From NCBI GenBank assembly GCA_039810485.1, contig JBDHXA010000002.1:1-64000 (forward strand): a stretch of DNA of 64,000 nucleotides, in the 5' to 3' direction. Numbering within the stretch: the first letter of the stretch is position 1; every line of letters begins with the position of its first letter. Below, one piece after another: positions 45,926-55,241 of this stretch. The position numbers and the translations under genes were made by a program. The DNA comes from JADZAA01 sp039810485. Lineage in GTDB: Bacteria > Bacteroidota > Ignavibacteria > Kapaibacteriales > UBA961. Below the pieces are notes generated by a model. The model worked only from the letters and a program-made list of their open reading frames with translations, was not told the origin of the DNA and did no database searches.

Positions 45926-46062
45926 TACTCTCTTTATGGCTCCATAACTTTTAATTTTGCCTTATTGCATCTTGACAACCGATTTCCTTTCATTTGGCAT
46001 AATTATTGAGTAATGATTGAGTGTATTTTACACAAATATCACTTACATTGTAATTAATTATT

Positions 46063-47226
46063 ATGGTTACAGTATTTTCATACCGAATGTCAACTATGCT
46101 TGTAGTAGTTTTTTCTGCATTTATTTTTGCTGCAAAACTATTGCAAGCAGCCGAACCGGCAACAAAATTAGCGCCCTATCCTACCAAAGCGGAGTTGGAA
46201 CGATACGAAGATAATGAAGAAATGTACGCTTCCCTACTCTTGGAATACTATCGTACAGCATCTGTTCTGGAAGCTCAGCTTCATTACTGGGGAGTCGCAC
46301 CTAATACTACAGTTGTCATGCCAACGCTTGACGAGATCACTTCGCAAGAGACAAAAACACTCAAGAAATTTCATTCGATAGCGTCGAAGCTCCTAAAACA
46401 AATTGAACAGCTGCCCGAAGAAGAATTGCACGCCCATTTATACGATATTGAAAAACGTTTGATTGACGAACGCAAGACAAACGCTGAATTGCACGTCAAG
46501 AATTTTGAGTTGGAACTTAAATCGCAAAGCGCTGAGTCGTATGCCACACGAATTTATGAAATAATCAAGCAATTCGACGGAATGAAACGCGAATTAGATT
46601 CAATTTCTTATCTATACTATATGCTTAAATTTTCATCAAATTCAGCAATGGTACGTGCTTTAGACGATAGTTTTATTCCATCTATTATGCTTTCCAATTC
46701 TGGGCAAATTCTCTCTTTTGGCGCTGATGGAATAAATACTGATCTATCTTATGGCGCTAAAGCAGAAGTTAATCTAAATACATTCTCAAATATCGGAAAA
46801 TACCTTGATGTATGGTTTGCATATTTAATGCCGCAAATAAAATCGAATTCACTTTATAAAACAACAGGCACGCCTTGGAGAGAGTGGAATTCAAACATCT
46901 ATTCTTTAGGCGTAAATTTAAATTTTCACGATATTATTGATCTCTATCATTCAAAAGCAGGGATTAAAATCGGCGGCGGATACTATTGGGGCAGTGCCAC
47001 TTCGCCAAATATCGGCCTGCCGAAGGTTGACTATAAAGGTGGAACTTTAAATTTAGAGTTAAATTTTTCGAAATTAACAACGATTAGCCCTGCAAATTTA
47101 TATTTTAATTTTGGCGTATTATTCCCGACGCGACAGATGATATACTCTGATCCTGTGCAGCCATTAAACATATATAAATCAACAATTACTACCTATGGAA
47201 TTGGCTTGCGATTTAACGTGTTGTAA
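46063..47226 (+). CDS. Exported coiled-coil and beta-barrel outer-membrane protein
   Basis: A 387-residue exported protein. The signal peptide is near the N-terminus (second Met at residue 9 is a possible start; hydrophobic 12-25). Residues about 50-200 are helical and rich in Glu, Lys and Leu, with heptad-like spacing consistent with a coiled coil. Residues about 205-387 show alternating hydrophobic strands ('GINTDLSYGAKAEVNLN', 'AGIKIGGGYYW', 'NLELNFSKL', 'GIGLRFNVL') typical of an outer-membrane beta-barrel ending in a hydrophobic residue. No family is recognised. It is 23 bases upstream of the LRR gene and probably co-transcribed, so the two may act together at the envelope. Confidence 0.75.
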   Translation: MVTVFSYRMSTMLVVVFSAFIFAAKLLQAAEPATKLAPYPTKAELERYEDNEEMYASLLLEYYRTASVLEAQLHYWGVAPNTTVVMPTLDEITSQETKTLKKFHSIASKLLKQIEQLPEEELHAHLYDIEKRLIDERKTNAELHVKNFELELKSQSAESYATRIYEIIKQFDGMKRELDSISYLYYMLKFSSNSAMVRALDDSFIPSIMLSNSGQILSFGADGINTDLSYGAKAEVNLNTFSNIGKYLDVWFAYLMPQIKSNSLYKTTGTPWREWNSNIYSLGVNLNFHDIIDLYHSKAGIKIGGGYYWGSATSPNIGLPKVDYKGGTLNLELNFSKLTTISPANLYFNFGVLFPTRQMIYSDPVQPLNIYKSTITTYGIGLRFNVL

Positions 47227-47249
47227 TAACATATATTTGGAGAATAATT

Positions 47250-48176
47250 ATGTTTAATGTAAAATATATTGCATCGCTCGCATTGTGTTTGTTTGCGCTT
47301 AGTAATTTATCAAATGCAAACGAACTTGGCAAGCGGTATTTGAAACTTGGAAATACATATCGCGAATCGTCAAAATATGATAAATCAGAAGAATACCTAA
47401 AACGAGGTGAAAAACTCGTGAAAGGCGACAGTTATTGGTCGGCGGCGGCAGATGAATATTTCGGCTATCTCTACAGAGACATGGCAAAATCAGGAGAATA
47501 TTCTTCGAATACACAATATTTTTATGCTCTTGCCAAAGAACATTTAGAAAATGCCTTGTCTAAATACCGTAAAATTATAAAACAATCCGATGGAAGTCCT
47601 TCTGCTCTCAATGGCTTACAAAATGCCATTGATGATATAAACAATATGATGACAAACGATAAATTGCCCACAACTGGAATTGCCAATAATTATGGGCGAG
47701 ATAGTAAAATTGTTAATCTTGACAATTCAAAACTTAAAAATATTCCAAATGATTTGCCTACGACAATGGAAAACTTTAGCGCGGTCAATAATCGGCTAAA
47801 AGATTTTCAAACGTTGAACACGCGATATCCTAAACTACAGGCAATTAACTTAAAAAATAACCGCATATCTTCGATTGCCAATGGGTTGGGCAATATTGTC
47901 AATTTGAAATATCTTAATATGTCAGGAAACCGTATTAAAACTATGTCCGACGACTTATCCTCCCTAAAAAAAATTGAGGTTCTTGATTTGTCGAACAATA
48001 AACTTCGTAGTATTCCAACTACATTAACAGCTTTGCAATCGTTAAAAGTATTAGATATTTCAGGCAATAACATACCTTTTTCACAAATTGCCACACTCAT
48101 AAAAAATATGCCTTCAACAAACATTGTTTTCGATCGCTATATTCGCGAATCTGACGAAGATAACAGCGGTGAATAA
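47250..48176 (+). CDS. Exported TPR-like and leucine-rich repeat protein
   Basis: A 308-residue exported protein with a signal peptide (residues 1-23, ending near NANE). Residues about 25-125 look like TPR helices ('LKLGNTYRESSKYDKSEEYL', 'ALAKEHLENALSKY'). Residues about 150-290 carry about five leucine-rich repeats of the LxxLxLxxNxL type ('LQAINLKNNRISSI', 'LKYLNMSGNRIKTM', 'IEVLDLSNNKLRSI', 'LKVLDISGNNI'). Such proteins bind other proteins; the partner here may be the outer-membrane protein encoded just upstream. A GGAG site lies nine bases before the ATG. No C-terminal T9SS domain is seen. Confidence 0.85.
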   Translation: MFNVKYIASLALCLFALSNLSNANELGKRYLKLGNTYRESSKYDKSEEYLKRGEKLVKGDSYWSAAADEYFGYLYRDMAKSGEYSSNTQYFYALAKEHLENALSKYRKIIKQSDGSPSALNGLQNAIDDINNMMTNDKLPTTGIANNYGRDSKIVNLDNSKLKNIPNDLPTTMENFSAVNNRLKDFQTLNTRYPKLQAINLKNNRISSIANGLGNIVNLKYLNMSGNRIKTMSDDLSSLKKIEVLDLSNNKLRSIPTTLTALQSLKVLDISGNNIPFSQIATLIKNMPSTNIVFDRYIRESDEDNSGE

Positions 48177-48194
48177 TTCATTATTGCCGCCAAT

Positions 48195-48602
48195 TTATTC
48201 TTTCGTTTCAACAAATACTTTGTCATTTTCAATACCCATATATGGGCCTTGTTTTACACTGATGCATTGCATATCCTCAGTAACACGTATTGCATGAACA
48301 CCATGAATCAACACAATTCCATCGCCTTTTCTTAATGTTATTTCTTCGAGCATTTCACCATTGTCTGCATAAAGCTCGACTATCACCTCTCCTCGCTGAA
48401 CTACAAACATCTGCTGTAAATCCGTTATTTCTCTTCTAAATGGCTTATGGTAATGAGGCGGCTCAACAAAACCTGCTTTATGCGCTAATATACCAAACTG
48501 GAAAGAAGATTCAGCCGGCGAATAAAATGTAGTTTGATCTACACGAACATCTGAGCGAAGCACTTCTGCATATCGAACTCCGTTATAAACTATACTTTGC
48601 AT
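48195..48602 (-). CDS. Cupin-fold protein
   Basis: A 135-residue single-cupin protein. The first cupin motif is 'GFVEPPHYHKPFRR' with a following 'MFVVQRGEVIVEL', and the second is 'LRKGDGIVLIHGVHAIRVT'. His residues of both motifs could bind a metal. The sequence recalls WbuC/FdtA-type sugar-linked cupins, and it is encoded with a glycosyltransferase/methyltransferase, but the function is unproven. Its ATG (48602) shares one base with the stop codon of the upstream large gene, so translation is coupled. It converges on the LRR gene. Confidence 0.8.
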   Translation of the reverse strand: MQSIVYNGVRYAEVLRSDVRVDQTTFYSPAESSFQFGILAHKAGFVEPPHYHKPFRREITDLQQMFVVQRGEVIVELYADNGEMLEEITLRKGDGIVLIHGVHAIRVTEDMQCISVKQGPYMGIENDKVFVETKE

Positions 48603-51571
48603 TATTGTATTTCCGTAAATTGCAAATGACTGACAACTGAAAATTGCGATTCATGTGTGCCATGTCTAAAACGCGGCTTGGCTGGATAATATGCCTCTTC
48701 AGGAGGCAATTCCCTCAATACTCCTTCGGCAACATCGCTTCTTACAAAAAAAGCATTATAACCATTGGAATCGCAGCCAACAAGTATAAAACCTTTTTTG
48801 CACATCAATTTCGTTAATGCAGTAAGCGATGCTCCGTGATACCAGCCGCTTTTATGATAATCCATGCAATAAAACTTTGGATCGTATGGAATAGTAATAG
48901 AGCGTTCCGGACCAAATGAAGGATTGTATTCTAAAATAACAATGCGTGGTTTTATTACATTTAATCGTTCCATAATCCAATAATCATTGCCGTCAATATC
49001 AAGCGAGAATACGTCAAGCTCTCCTGTGGCTCTCATCTGAATAAACAATTCATTGATATTGTCAATTGTTACAAAGGATTGCTCTACTCGCACTTGTGGC
49101 AAATGCGCATAGAATTTTCGAGCAGCATCCACTTGCTGGCTATTAGCGTCTATCAACAGACCTTTCCATCCATGATTTAAAGATAAATTTGCTGTGTTGC
49201 ATTCATCGCCGCTGCCTATGCCTATTTTAATAAAGCGTTTATGTACTACGCCTACACGTGAAAGCAACCCCAAGAGAATACCGTCCTCTCCACTTTTAGA
49301 ATAAATTTTAAATTCAAAATTGCGAAGCATGTCAACTTGATATTTTATCTCATCTGTATTTATTAAAGCGCTTTCAATAAATGGTTTTATGGATCTCGAT
49401 GCCATTGAGGTAGCATAGAGCGCCATTGGATTGTGAGGCATAATTTTCAGTTCGCCTTGCAAAGCGACAAATGCCTCGTCAATGCGTCCTAATCGCCATA
49501 GACAAAGAGAACGAAGATATTGCACATTCGGCAGTTGAGAATGGGTAATCATTGCTTCATCGAGATAGTACAAAGCTTCAGTAAAATTATTATTCTGCAT
49601 TGCATTTTGAGCTTTTTCAACAAATCCATAAGCTCGTTTTTGCAATATTTCTTCAGGCATCATATCATTGGGATATGGCGCAGTGGCATTTTGATTATCC
49701 ATTGCAGCGTGATTCGTTTTTATGTATTCTTCTTTTATTTCTTTTATGGATTTATCTTTATTTGATAAAATTATATCGTCATGAGAATTACGATAAAATA
49801 TAAAAGTTTTTTCAACATAATCAGATTGCATATTCTCTGCAATTGTCAATGCGTTTTTTAGAATAAATCCATGGTTAATAAATTCATTAACAAATTCTTT
49901 CTCATTAAATAGTAATTCCATTATTTCGATTGAATAAGCTTTCTTTTTAATGTATTGTGTTTGTCTATTTAAGCAAAGCGGAGTTCTATGAGCCAAAACC
50001 CATGTTTTGGCAACACGACATGTTTCGGCAATTTGTGAAGAATATTCTGTTGAATATTGCAAAACTCCCGCAGAAAATACCGCATCGAATTGCTCGTTTG
50101 CGAAAGGAAGCGAAGCGCCATCGGCCACAATAAATTCACATTTTGGATAGTAGTTTTCCGCCATTTTAATAAAATCAGGAGAAATATCTGCTCCTATATA
50201 ATTTATATTTTTACCGGTAGAATATTCCAATACTTCAGAATAATAACCGCTCGAACAGCCAATTTCCAATACATTTATTCCATTGAAAGCAATTTCTTGG
50301 AATGCTTCGGCTGCAATTTTATATGGCAATGGCATATTGCCTTTATACATCTGAGCAAGTTCCTGCTGCACCAAAGCTCTTTGTTTTCGCGGAATTTCCT
50401 TGTCAAGCCAGCCATGCCGCAATGAAGCAGTAATATCTGATTTTTTAATTAGGGTATGATCTGTTGAAATATTATAGGTGGAAATGCCTTTGAAATATTC
50501 AGTTTCGCGTTTATAGCGCAGATGGCGCTCAAATCGCTCGGCAGTTTGTTTCATTCTTTCTGAATAGGTATGTTCAGAAAGTGTTCTACGCTGTCCGGCA
50601 GCAGCAATTGCGGCAGTTTCGGTGGGATGTGCTTCGTAATATCGAATCATTTCCACACATTCTAACGGAGATGAATATTCAATTATTTCTTTGCCCGATT
50701 CAAACAATTCGCCTTGATTTTCCTTAGCATCCGTTATAAGTAAAGCGCCACATCCTGTGGCTTCAAACAAACGCATATTATTTGCATAATTAGCTGAAAC
50801 AGCAACCACATGCCGATTTATAGTAATATTTGAGCGATTAAGAAGTTCAAACATTTCCAAGCCCCAAGATTCTCCATTGTGCTTCGGTAGTATCGGCGAA
50901 TTTTTTGCAAGGTTCTCAACGCCATAGCCCCAGAATTTAATATCTGTTTCAACTGCCAAATATTCTAGCAAAGGCGTGTATTTGCTGTGAACAGGAGAAA
51001 TTCCGCCGATAAAGCTGCAGTCAATATCACGATATTGTTTATCTGTAAGTTCACAGAGTATTCGTTTTTCAAAGGCAAGCGGTTGATAATATGCCGTTAT
51101 TCCTAATTTTCTGAAGTGTTTTACGTAGTGGGGCAGCGAAGATATAATAATGTCAAAACCTTGAAAATGTACATTTTCAGGAATTACTGTTGCTATTTGA
51201 CCGGCTATAATATTTACGTGCGGACGAATTGTGTCTAAAAAATCTTTCGACGCAATTGATAAATCATGGAAGTATATTACATCGGGTTTGTAGTGTGCAA
51301 TTTGATCAAGAGCAAGATGCAACCCATGTGTAGTTTTCGAATTCTCTTTTGCCCAGGCAGATTGGAGCGGTACTGCATTCAAAATCAGATCATCTGTTTT
51401 CCAGCCATTTTGCCCTAGATTGTAGGAATAAAAATCGCTGTCTCCAAAACGAGCATTTCGCAGCACATTTAACTGTTCGTTGTATGAAGCACTTGCTAAT
51501 AATGGATTTGCAGCATACGCCGATTGTAAAAACGCTGGATAATAAAGATTAAGAAATAAACAAGAATGCAT
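48602..51571 (-). CDS. Four-module glycosyltransferase, SAM methyltransferase, TPR and FkbM-like methyltransferase
   Basis: A 989-residue cytoplasmic enzyme with four modules. Residues about 1-360 are a CgeB-type glycosyltransferase, shown by 'NNMRLFEATGCGALLITD' and the closing 'HTYSERMKQTAERF'. Residues about 425-540 are a class I SAM methyltransferase ('INVLEIGCSSGYYSEVLE', 'IVADGASLPFANEQFDAVFS'). Residues about 650-735 form two or three TPR-like helical pairs. Residues about 755-960 are an FkbM-like methyltransferase ('FIKIGIGSGDECNTANLSL', 'LDVFSLDIDGNDYWI'). The modules would act in turn on a glycan, but the acceptor is unknown. A cupin gene follows with a one-base overlap and a TylF-like methyltransferase gene precedes it by 18 bases, so this is a glycan-decoration cluster. 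Confidence 0.85.
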   Translation of the reverse strand: MHSCLFLNLYYPAFLQSAYAANPLLASASYNEQLNVLRNARFGDSDFYSYNLGQNGWKTDDLILNAVPLQSAWAKENSKTTHGLHLALDQIAHYKPDVIYFHDLSIASKDFLDTIRPHVNIIAGQIATVIPENVHFQGFDIIISSLPHYVKHFRKLGITAYYQPLAFEKRILCELTDKQYRDIDCSFIGGISPVHSKYTPLLEYLAVETDIKFWGYGVENLAKNSPILPKHNGESWGLEMFELLNRSNITINRHVVAVSANYANNMRLFEATGCGALLITDAKENQGELFESGKEIIEYSSPLECVEMIRYYEAHPTETAAIAAAGQRRTLSEHTYSERMKQTAERFERHLRYKRETEYFKGISTYNISTDHTLIKKSDITASLRHGWLDKEIPRKQRALVQQELAQMYKGNMPLPYKIAAEAFQEIAFNGINVLEIGCSSGYYSEVLEYSTGKNINYIGADISPDFIKMAENYYPKCEFIVADGASLPFANEQFDAVFSAGVLQYSTEYSSQIAETCRVAKTWVLAHRTPLCLNRQTQYIKKKAYSIEIMELLFNEKEFVNEFINHGFILKNALTIAENMQSDYVEKTFIFYRNSHDDIILSNKDKSIKEIKEEYIKTNHAAMDNQNATAPYPNDMMPEEILQKRAYGFVEKAQNAMQNNNFTEALYYLDEAMITHSQLPNVQYLRSLCLWRLGRIDEAFVALQGELKIMPHNPMALYATSMASRSIKPFIESALINTDEIKYQVDMLRNFEFKIYSKSGEDGILLGLLSRVGVVHKRFIKIGIGSGDECNTANLSLNHGWKGLLIDANSQQVDAARKFYAHLPQVRVEQSFVTIDNINELFIQMRATGELDVFSLDIDGNDYWIMERLNVIKPRIVILEYNPSFGPERSITIPYDPKFYCMDYHKSGWYHGASLTALTKLMCKKGFILVGCDSNGYNAFFVRSDVAEGVLRELPPEEAYYPAKPRFRHGTHESQFSVVSHLQFTEIQ

Positions 51572-51589
51572 AGCAGCATTTATAAAATT

Positions 51590-52450
51590 TTACATTTTTT
51601 TTTTGCTCATGTATTTATGATGCAGGGGAATGTCCATTGATTCTCGTTTATATAAATTATGTCGCAAAGGATGATCGAGAATATGTGCCGCATACATTTG
51701 TTTGTAAAATGGCGATGAATGGATCGCCCTATCGCTTGGCAATGAACGGTCAATATCAATTTTTCTCCATTCATGTTCAAAGTTAAATTCTTCAATTGCA
51801 GCAAGCTCTCCGCACCAGCGATTGCTATAATAAAATATTATGTCATCAAAATATATTGAAGTTGCAGGAAGATAAAGTTTAGGATTTGTAGCGTCAAACA
51901 GTCGAAGTGCGGCTTTTGTGCCGGAGTAAATATCAACATCAATAGCGATAAATCCGACTGGCGCTGTTTCTGTAAGTGTCCGAACAAATCCGCTGATTGT
52001 GTCTTCAATATTACCGAAAATAATTGAAGCTCGACCATTCATTTTCTTTTGCAGAGAATCGGTGTCGCCCATTGAAAAATCACCGGGAATCCACATTTCT
52101 GGATGATCTTTATAGGTTAATCCATCAGGAATACCAACGCCGGTGTCGAATCCATAAATATGCATTTTTATACCGGTTTCAGCTGAAATCATAGAAGATA
52201 GATTGCACATATTTTCTAATCCGGCGCCGTGAGCCACTCCGAACTCACAGCATGTTACTTCTGAAATGCCAAAGTATTTTGCAGTGTCGGCAGCGCGCAG
52301 CAAACCATAAGCGTAATGAGGGCGCGAGAGCAAGCCGAATTCTTCTTTCTCTCGCATAGATCCAAACAACCGCGTTAATTCGCGTGCAATCAGCGAAGAA
52401 AATGACCAATGTCCAAATTTCGTCAGTAATGAACTCATTGAATTTTGCAT
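51590..52450 (-). CDS. TylF-type SAM-dependent O-methyltransferase
   Basis: A 286-residue methyltransferase resembling the TylF/macrocin-O-methyltransferase group. Diagnostic features are 'CEFGVAHGAGLENMC' (SAM-binding), 'YGFDTGVGIPDGLTY', and the metal-binding Asp region 'VGFIAIDVDIYSGTKAALRLF'. The expected substrate is a sugar hydroxyl. It is the first gene of a three-gene minus-strand unit with the multi-domain glycosyltransferase and a cupin, so it probably methylates the same glycan. Confidence 0.85.
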   Translation of the reverse strand: MQNSMSSLLTKFGHWSFSSLIARELTRLFGSMREKEEFGLLSRPHYAYGLLRAADTAKYFGISEVTCCEFGVAHGAGLENMCNLSSMISAETGIKMHIYGFDTGVGIPDGLTYKDHPEMWIPGDFSMGDTDSLQKKMNGRASIIFGNIEDTISGFVRTLTETAPVGFIAIDVDIYSGTKAALRLFDATNPKLYLPATSIYFDDIIFYYSNRWCGELAAIEEFNFEHEWRKIDIDRSLPSDRAIHSSPFYKQMYAAHILDHPLRHNLYKRESMDIPLHHKYMSKKKM

Positions 52451-52590
52451 ATCTTAAATTTCTAATCTGATATTTTCGTTACAACTAAATTATGAAAACT
52501 TGTATTCACTTTTCACAAAATTAGTAACTTTACTATCGTATCTAATTATTATCTCATTTTTAATCTGCATTTGATTTTTTGCTTTATCGT

Positions 52591-53178
52591 ATGCTTAACT
52601 TGTCAAGACCAATCATACTTGCCTCTCAATCTCCGCGTCGCAAATCACTGCTTCGTCAAATCGGACTCGATTTTATTTTGCAGCCATCGGATATAATTGA
52701 GGAAAATATGTCGTTAGACCTCTCTCCTATTGATTATTCTATCGGTTTAGCGCGCCAAAAAGCAGAAGATGTGGCTGGAAAACAAAAGGAACCGTCAATT
52801 ATTATCGCAGCAGATACCATTGTTGTCATTGACGGCTGCATAATCAATAAGCCCAGAGACGCAAATCATGCTTGCGAAATGCTTCGCAAGCTCAGCAGCC
52901 GCACTCATACTGTCTACACAGGATTAGCGATTGCTCTATCGCCGGAAAACACGGTTGTGTGCGCGGCTCGTGCCACCAATGTTACATTTCGCTCACTCGA
53001 AGAGGATGAAATCAAAGATTATGTTGCCACTGGATCGCCTCTCGATAAAGCAGGTGCCTATGGGATTCAAGATGACTTCGGCGCTGTATTTGTGGAGCGC
53101 ATAGAAGGTTGTTATTATAATATTGTCGGCTTGCCGCTTGAGCTTCTGTATCGAATGCTTCGGGAACTGCCGATATAA
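52591..53178 (+). CDS. maf: Maf-type nucleoside triphosphate pyrophosphatase
   Basis: Hydrolyses non-canonical or modified nucleotides (dTTP/UTP-type or 7-methyl-GTP) to the monophosphate and has been linked to cell-division control. The 195 residues begin with the family signature 'IILASQSPRRKSLLRQIGL', then 'IIAADTIVVIDGCIINKP' with the catalytic Asp-Thr and 'KAGAYGIQDDFGAVFVERIEGCYYN' in pieces. I use ATG 52591 rather than the TTG at 52579. It is divergent from the methyltransferase cluster and converges on the sigma-54 activator. Confidence 0.95.
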   Translation: MLNLSRPIILASQSPRRKSLLRQIGLDFILQPSDIIEENMSLDLSPIDYSIGLARQKAEDVAGKQKEPSIIIAADTIVVIDGCIINKPRDANHACEMLRKLSSRTHTVYTGLAIALSPENTVVCAARATNVTFRSLEEDEIKDYVATGSPLDKAGAYGIQDDFGAVFVERIEGCYYNIVGLPLELLYRMLRELPI

Positions 53179-53207
53179 CATTAAACTGCGTTTAATTCAG
53201 AATTTAG

Positions 53208-54494
53208 TTATTCTATATGGTAGTCGTCAATTTTTCGATACAATGTCCTGTCAGATATTCCCAATAATTTTGCCGCCTTTCTTCTGTTTCCTTTAGAACG
53301 CTTCAACGCTTCATTTATCATTCGCTTTTCCATATCAACAAGGCGAAGATTTTGGTTAATTTCACTTATCTCTGTTTCAGCTCGATAATCAGCGACATTT
53401 CCTTCTTCATGATTTTCCACATTATTTTGTGACATTTCATTTTCATTATTTGATTGTGCAGTTGCATCGAAAATTTCAGAGGCATTGTCATTCATTTCCA
53501 ATCTTTGATCAGCAATCATACCCATCATCATGGAAAAGCCACGTTTTAGATCATTAATATCTGCACGTATTTCTAGAAGGGAGCGATAGATTAGTTCAGC
53601 GCTATAATTTCCGGCACTTGATTCATAAAAATCTTGATCCGGCGTATATTTCATTGGCAAATCATGATTTGCTCCCTCAGTCAAAGCAGGGCGAATATGC
53701 GCTCTCAATACTTCTGGGGTTATTCGCACACCTCGTTCGAGCGTTACTACTGTTTCAATAAAATTTCTTAATTCACGCACATTTCCTGTCCACGGCAAAT
53801 GCTCCAACACTTCCATGGCATCGTCAGAAAAACCGCCAAATGTCAATCCAATTTTTTCTGCTGCTTTCGCTGCAAAATATAATGCTAAATAAGGAATATC
53901 CTCGATATGCTTGCGCAAAGGCGGCAGAACAATTTGCACGGAATTAAGACGGAAAAATAAATCTTGTCGAAAATTTCCGCGTTTAACTTCGTATTCAAGA
54001 TCGCGATTGGTTGCAGCAATTACTCGCACGTTCACTTGCCGAACATCCGAAGATCCAAGTCGCGAATATTCGCCGTTTTCAAGGATTCTCAGCAATTTGA
54101 CTTGTGTCGCGATAGGCATTTCGCCTATTTCATCAAGAAATATTGTGCCATTGTGAGCGGATTCAAAGAACCCTTTTCTTTGTTCTGCTGCGCCCGTAAA
54201 CGCGCCTTTTTCATGTCCAAACAACTCAGATTCAAGAAGTGTTTCGGGTATTGCGCCACAATTAACACTCACAAACGGATATTTTCTTCTCTTGCTAAGT
54301 CCATGCACTGCTTGTGCAAACACTTCTTTTCCAGTGCCTGTTTCACCAGTTATCAACACCGTAAGATCTGTTGGAGCAACCTGAATAAGGCGTTTGATTG
54401 AGAGCAGCATTGCAGGCGATCGTCCAACAATGCCAAAGCGCATTTGGAGATTGTCCAAAATATTATTTTCTATGTCGAAAGATTTAACAGCCAT
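53208..54494 (-). CDS. Sigma-54-dependent transcriptional activator
   Basis: An AAA+ enhancer-binding protein of 428 residues that remodels RNA polymerase carrying sigma-54. The central domain has Walker A 'TGETGTGKE', the sigma-54-contact motif GAFTGA, Walker B 'GTIFLDEIGEM', and an arginine-finger region 'LGSSDVRQVNVRVIAATN'. The C-terminal Fis-type helix-turn-helix ends with 'KAAKLLGISDRTLYRKI'. There is no N-terminal receiver, GAF or PAS domain, only about 20 residues before the AAA+ core, so it may be controlled by its level or by another protein. A long, acidic, Asn/Glu-rich linker separates AAA+ from the HTH. Start ATG 54494 is chosen over 54554. Its targets are unknown. Confidence 0.93.
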   Translation of the reverse strand: MAVKSFDIENNILDNLQMRFGIVGRSPAMLLSIKRLIQVAPTDLTVLITGETGTGKEVFAQAVHGLSKRRKYPFVSVNCGAIPETLLESELFGHEKGAFTGAAEQRKGFFESAHNGTIFLDEIGEMPIATQVKLLRILENGEYSRLGSSDVRQVNVRVIAATNRDLEYEVKRGNFRQDLFFRLNSVQIVLPPLRKHIEDIPYLALYFAAKAAEKIGLTFGGFSDDAMEVLEHLPWTGNVRELRNFIETVVTLERGVRITPEVLRAHIRPALTEGANHDLPMKYTPDQDFYESSAGNYSAELIYRSLLEIRADINDLKRGFSMMMGMIADQRLEMNDNASEIFDATAQSNNENEMSQNNVENHEEGNVADYRAETEISEINQNLRLVDMEKRMINEALKRSKGNRRKAAKLLGISDRTLYRKIDDYHIE

Positions 54495-54567
54495 AAATAA
54501 GCGGGCATATATGCATAATAGGCGGCATTGGTTGCACCATACGCCGCCTATCATTAATCGTTCTTTC

Positions 54568-55176
54568 TTATTTCAACTCTTTTTTTGAAATAATTGAGAG
54601 GTTGTTGTCAAGCTCATACACAATAGGGGAGCCAGTTGCTATATTAAGATCCAAAATCTCTTCTTTGTTTAAATGTTCGATTTCTGCCACAAGAGCTCGC
54701 AAAGAATTACCATGTGCAACAATCAGCACATTCAAACCTGATTGTATCTTTGGCAGAATATGCTCGCGAAAATATGGCAGCACACGCTGCTGTGTCATCT
54801 GAAGCGACTCACCGTTCGGCGGAGGAACGTCATAGCTTCGCCGCCATATTTTTAATTGCTCTCCGCCATATTGCCGCCCTATATCGTCCTTGTTGAGTCC
54901 CTGCAAATCGCCGTAATGACGTTCATTCAACGCATGATCGCGCTCTGTCGGCAAATTATGTATTCCGGCTTGATTCAATACGATTGCGGCAGTATTTATG
55001 GCGCGTTTAAGAACTGAAGTAAATAGATAATCAATTCGGTAAGATGCAATTAATTCGCCGGCATGGCGCGCTTCATTTTCTCCTTTTGGTGACAAATCAA
55101 CATCAACCCAGCCGGTAAAGCGATTTTCAAGATTCCATACAGATTCGCCGTGGCGAAGTAAAATTAAAATTGACAT
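54568..55176 (-). CDS. gpmA: 2,3-Bisphosphoglycerate-dependent phosphoglycerate mutase
   Basis: Interconverts 3- and 2-phosphoglycerate in glycolysis. The 202 residues hold the phospho-acceptor His9 in LLRHGESVWN, then 'FTGWVDVDLSPKGENEA', 'ALNERHYGDLQGLNK' and a second catalytic His in 'VAHGNSLRALV'. It is shorter than the usual 228-250-residue enzyme, mainly through a trimmed C-terminal region, but all catalytic residues are present. The sigma-54 activator starts 73 bases downstream on the same strand. Confidence 0.92.
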   Translation of the reverse strand: MSILILLRHGESVWNLENRFTGWVDVDLSPKGENEARHAGELIASYRIDYLFTSVLKRAINTAAIVLNQAGIHNLPTERDHALNERHYGDLQGLNKDDIGRQYGGEQLKIWRRSYDVPPPNGESLQMTQQRVLPYFREHILPKIQSGLNVLIVAHGNSLRALVAEIEHLNKEEILDLNIATGSPIVYELDNNLSIISKKELK

Positions 55177-55241
55177 GAAATTCCTTTATATAAAACTAAT
55201 CACTTGATGCAAGTATATTTTATCAATGTGTTAATTACACA

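Noticed and set aside
45994..46009. Sigma-54-like promoter (TTGGCAT ... TTGA) before the outer-membrane protein gene
   Set aside because: The -24 half fits but the -12 half has GA instead of the required GC, so it is not convincing despite the sigma-54 activator in the window.
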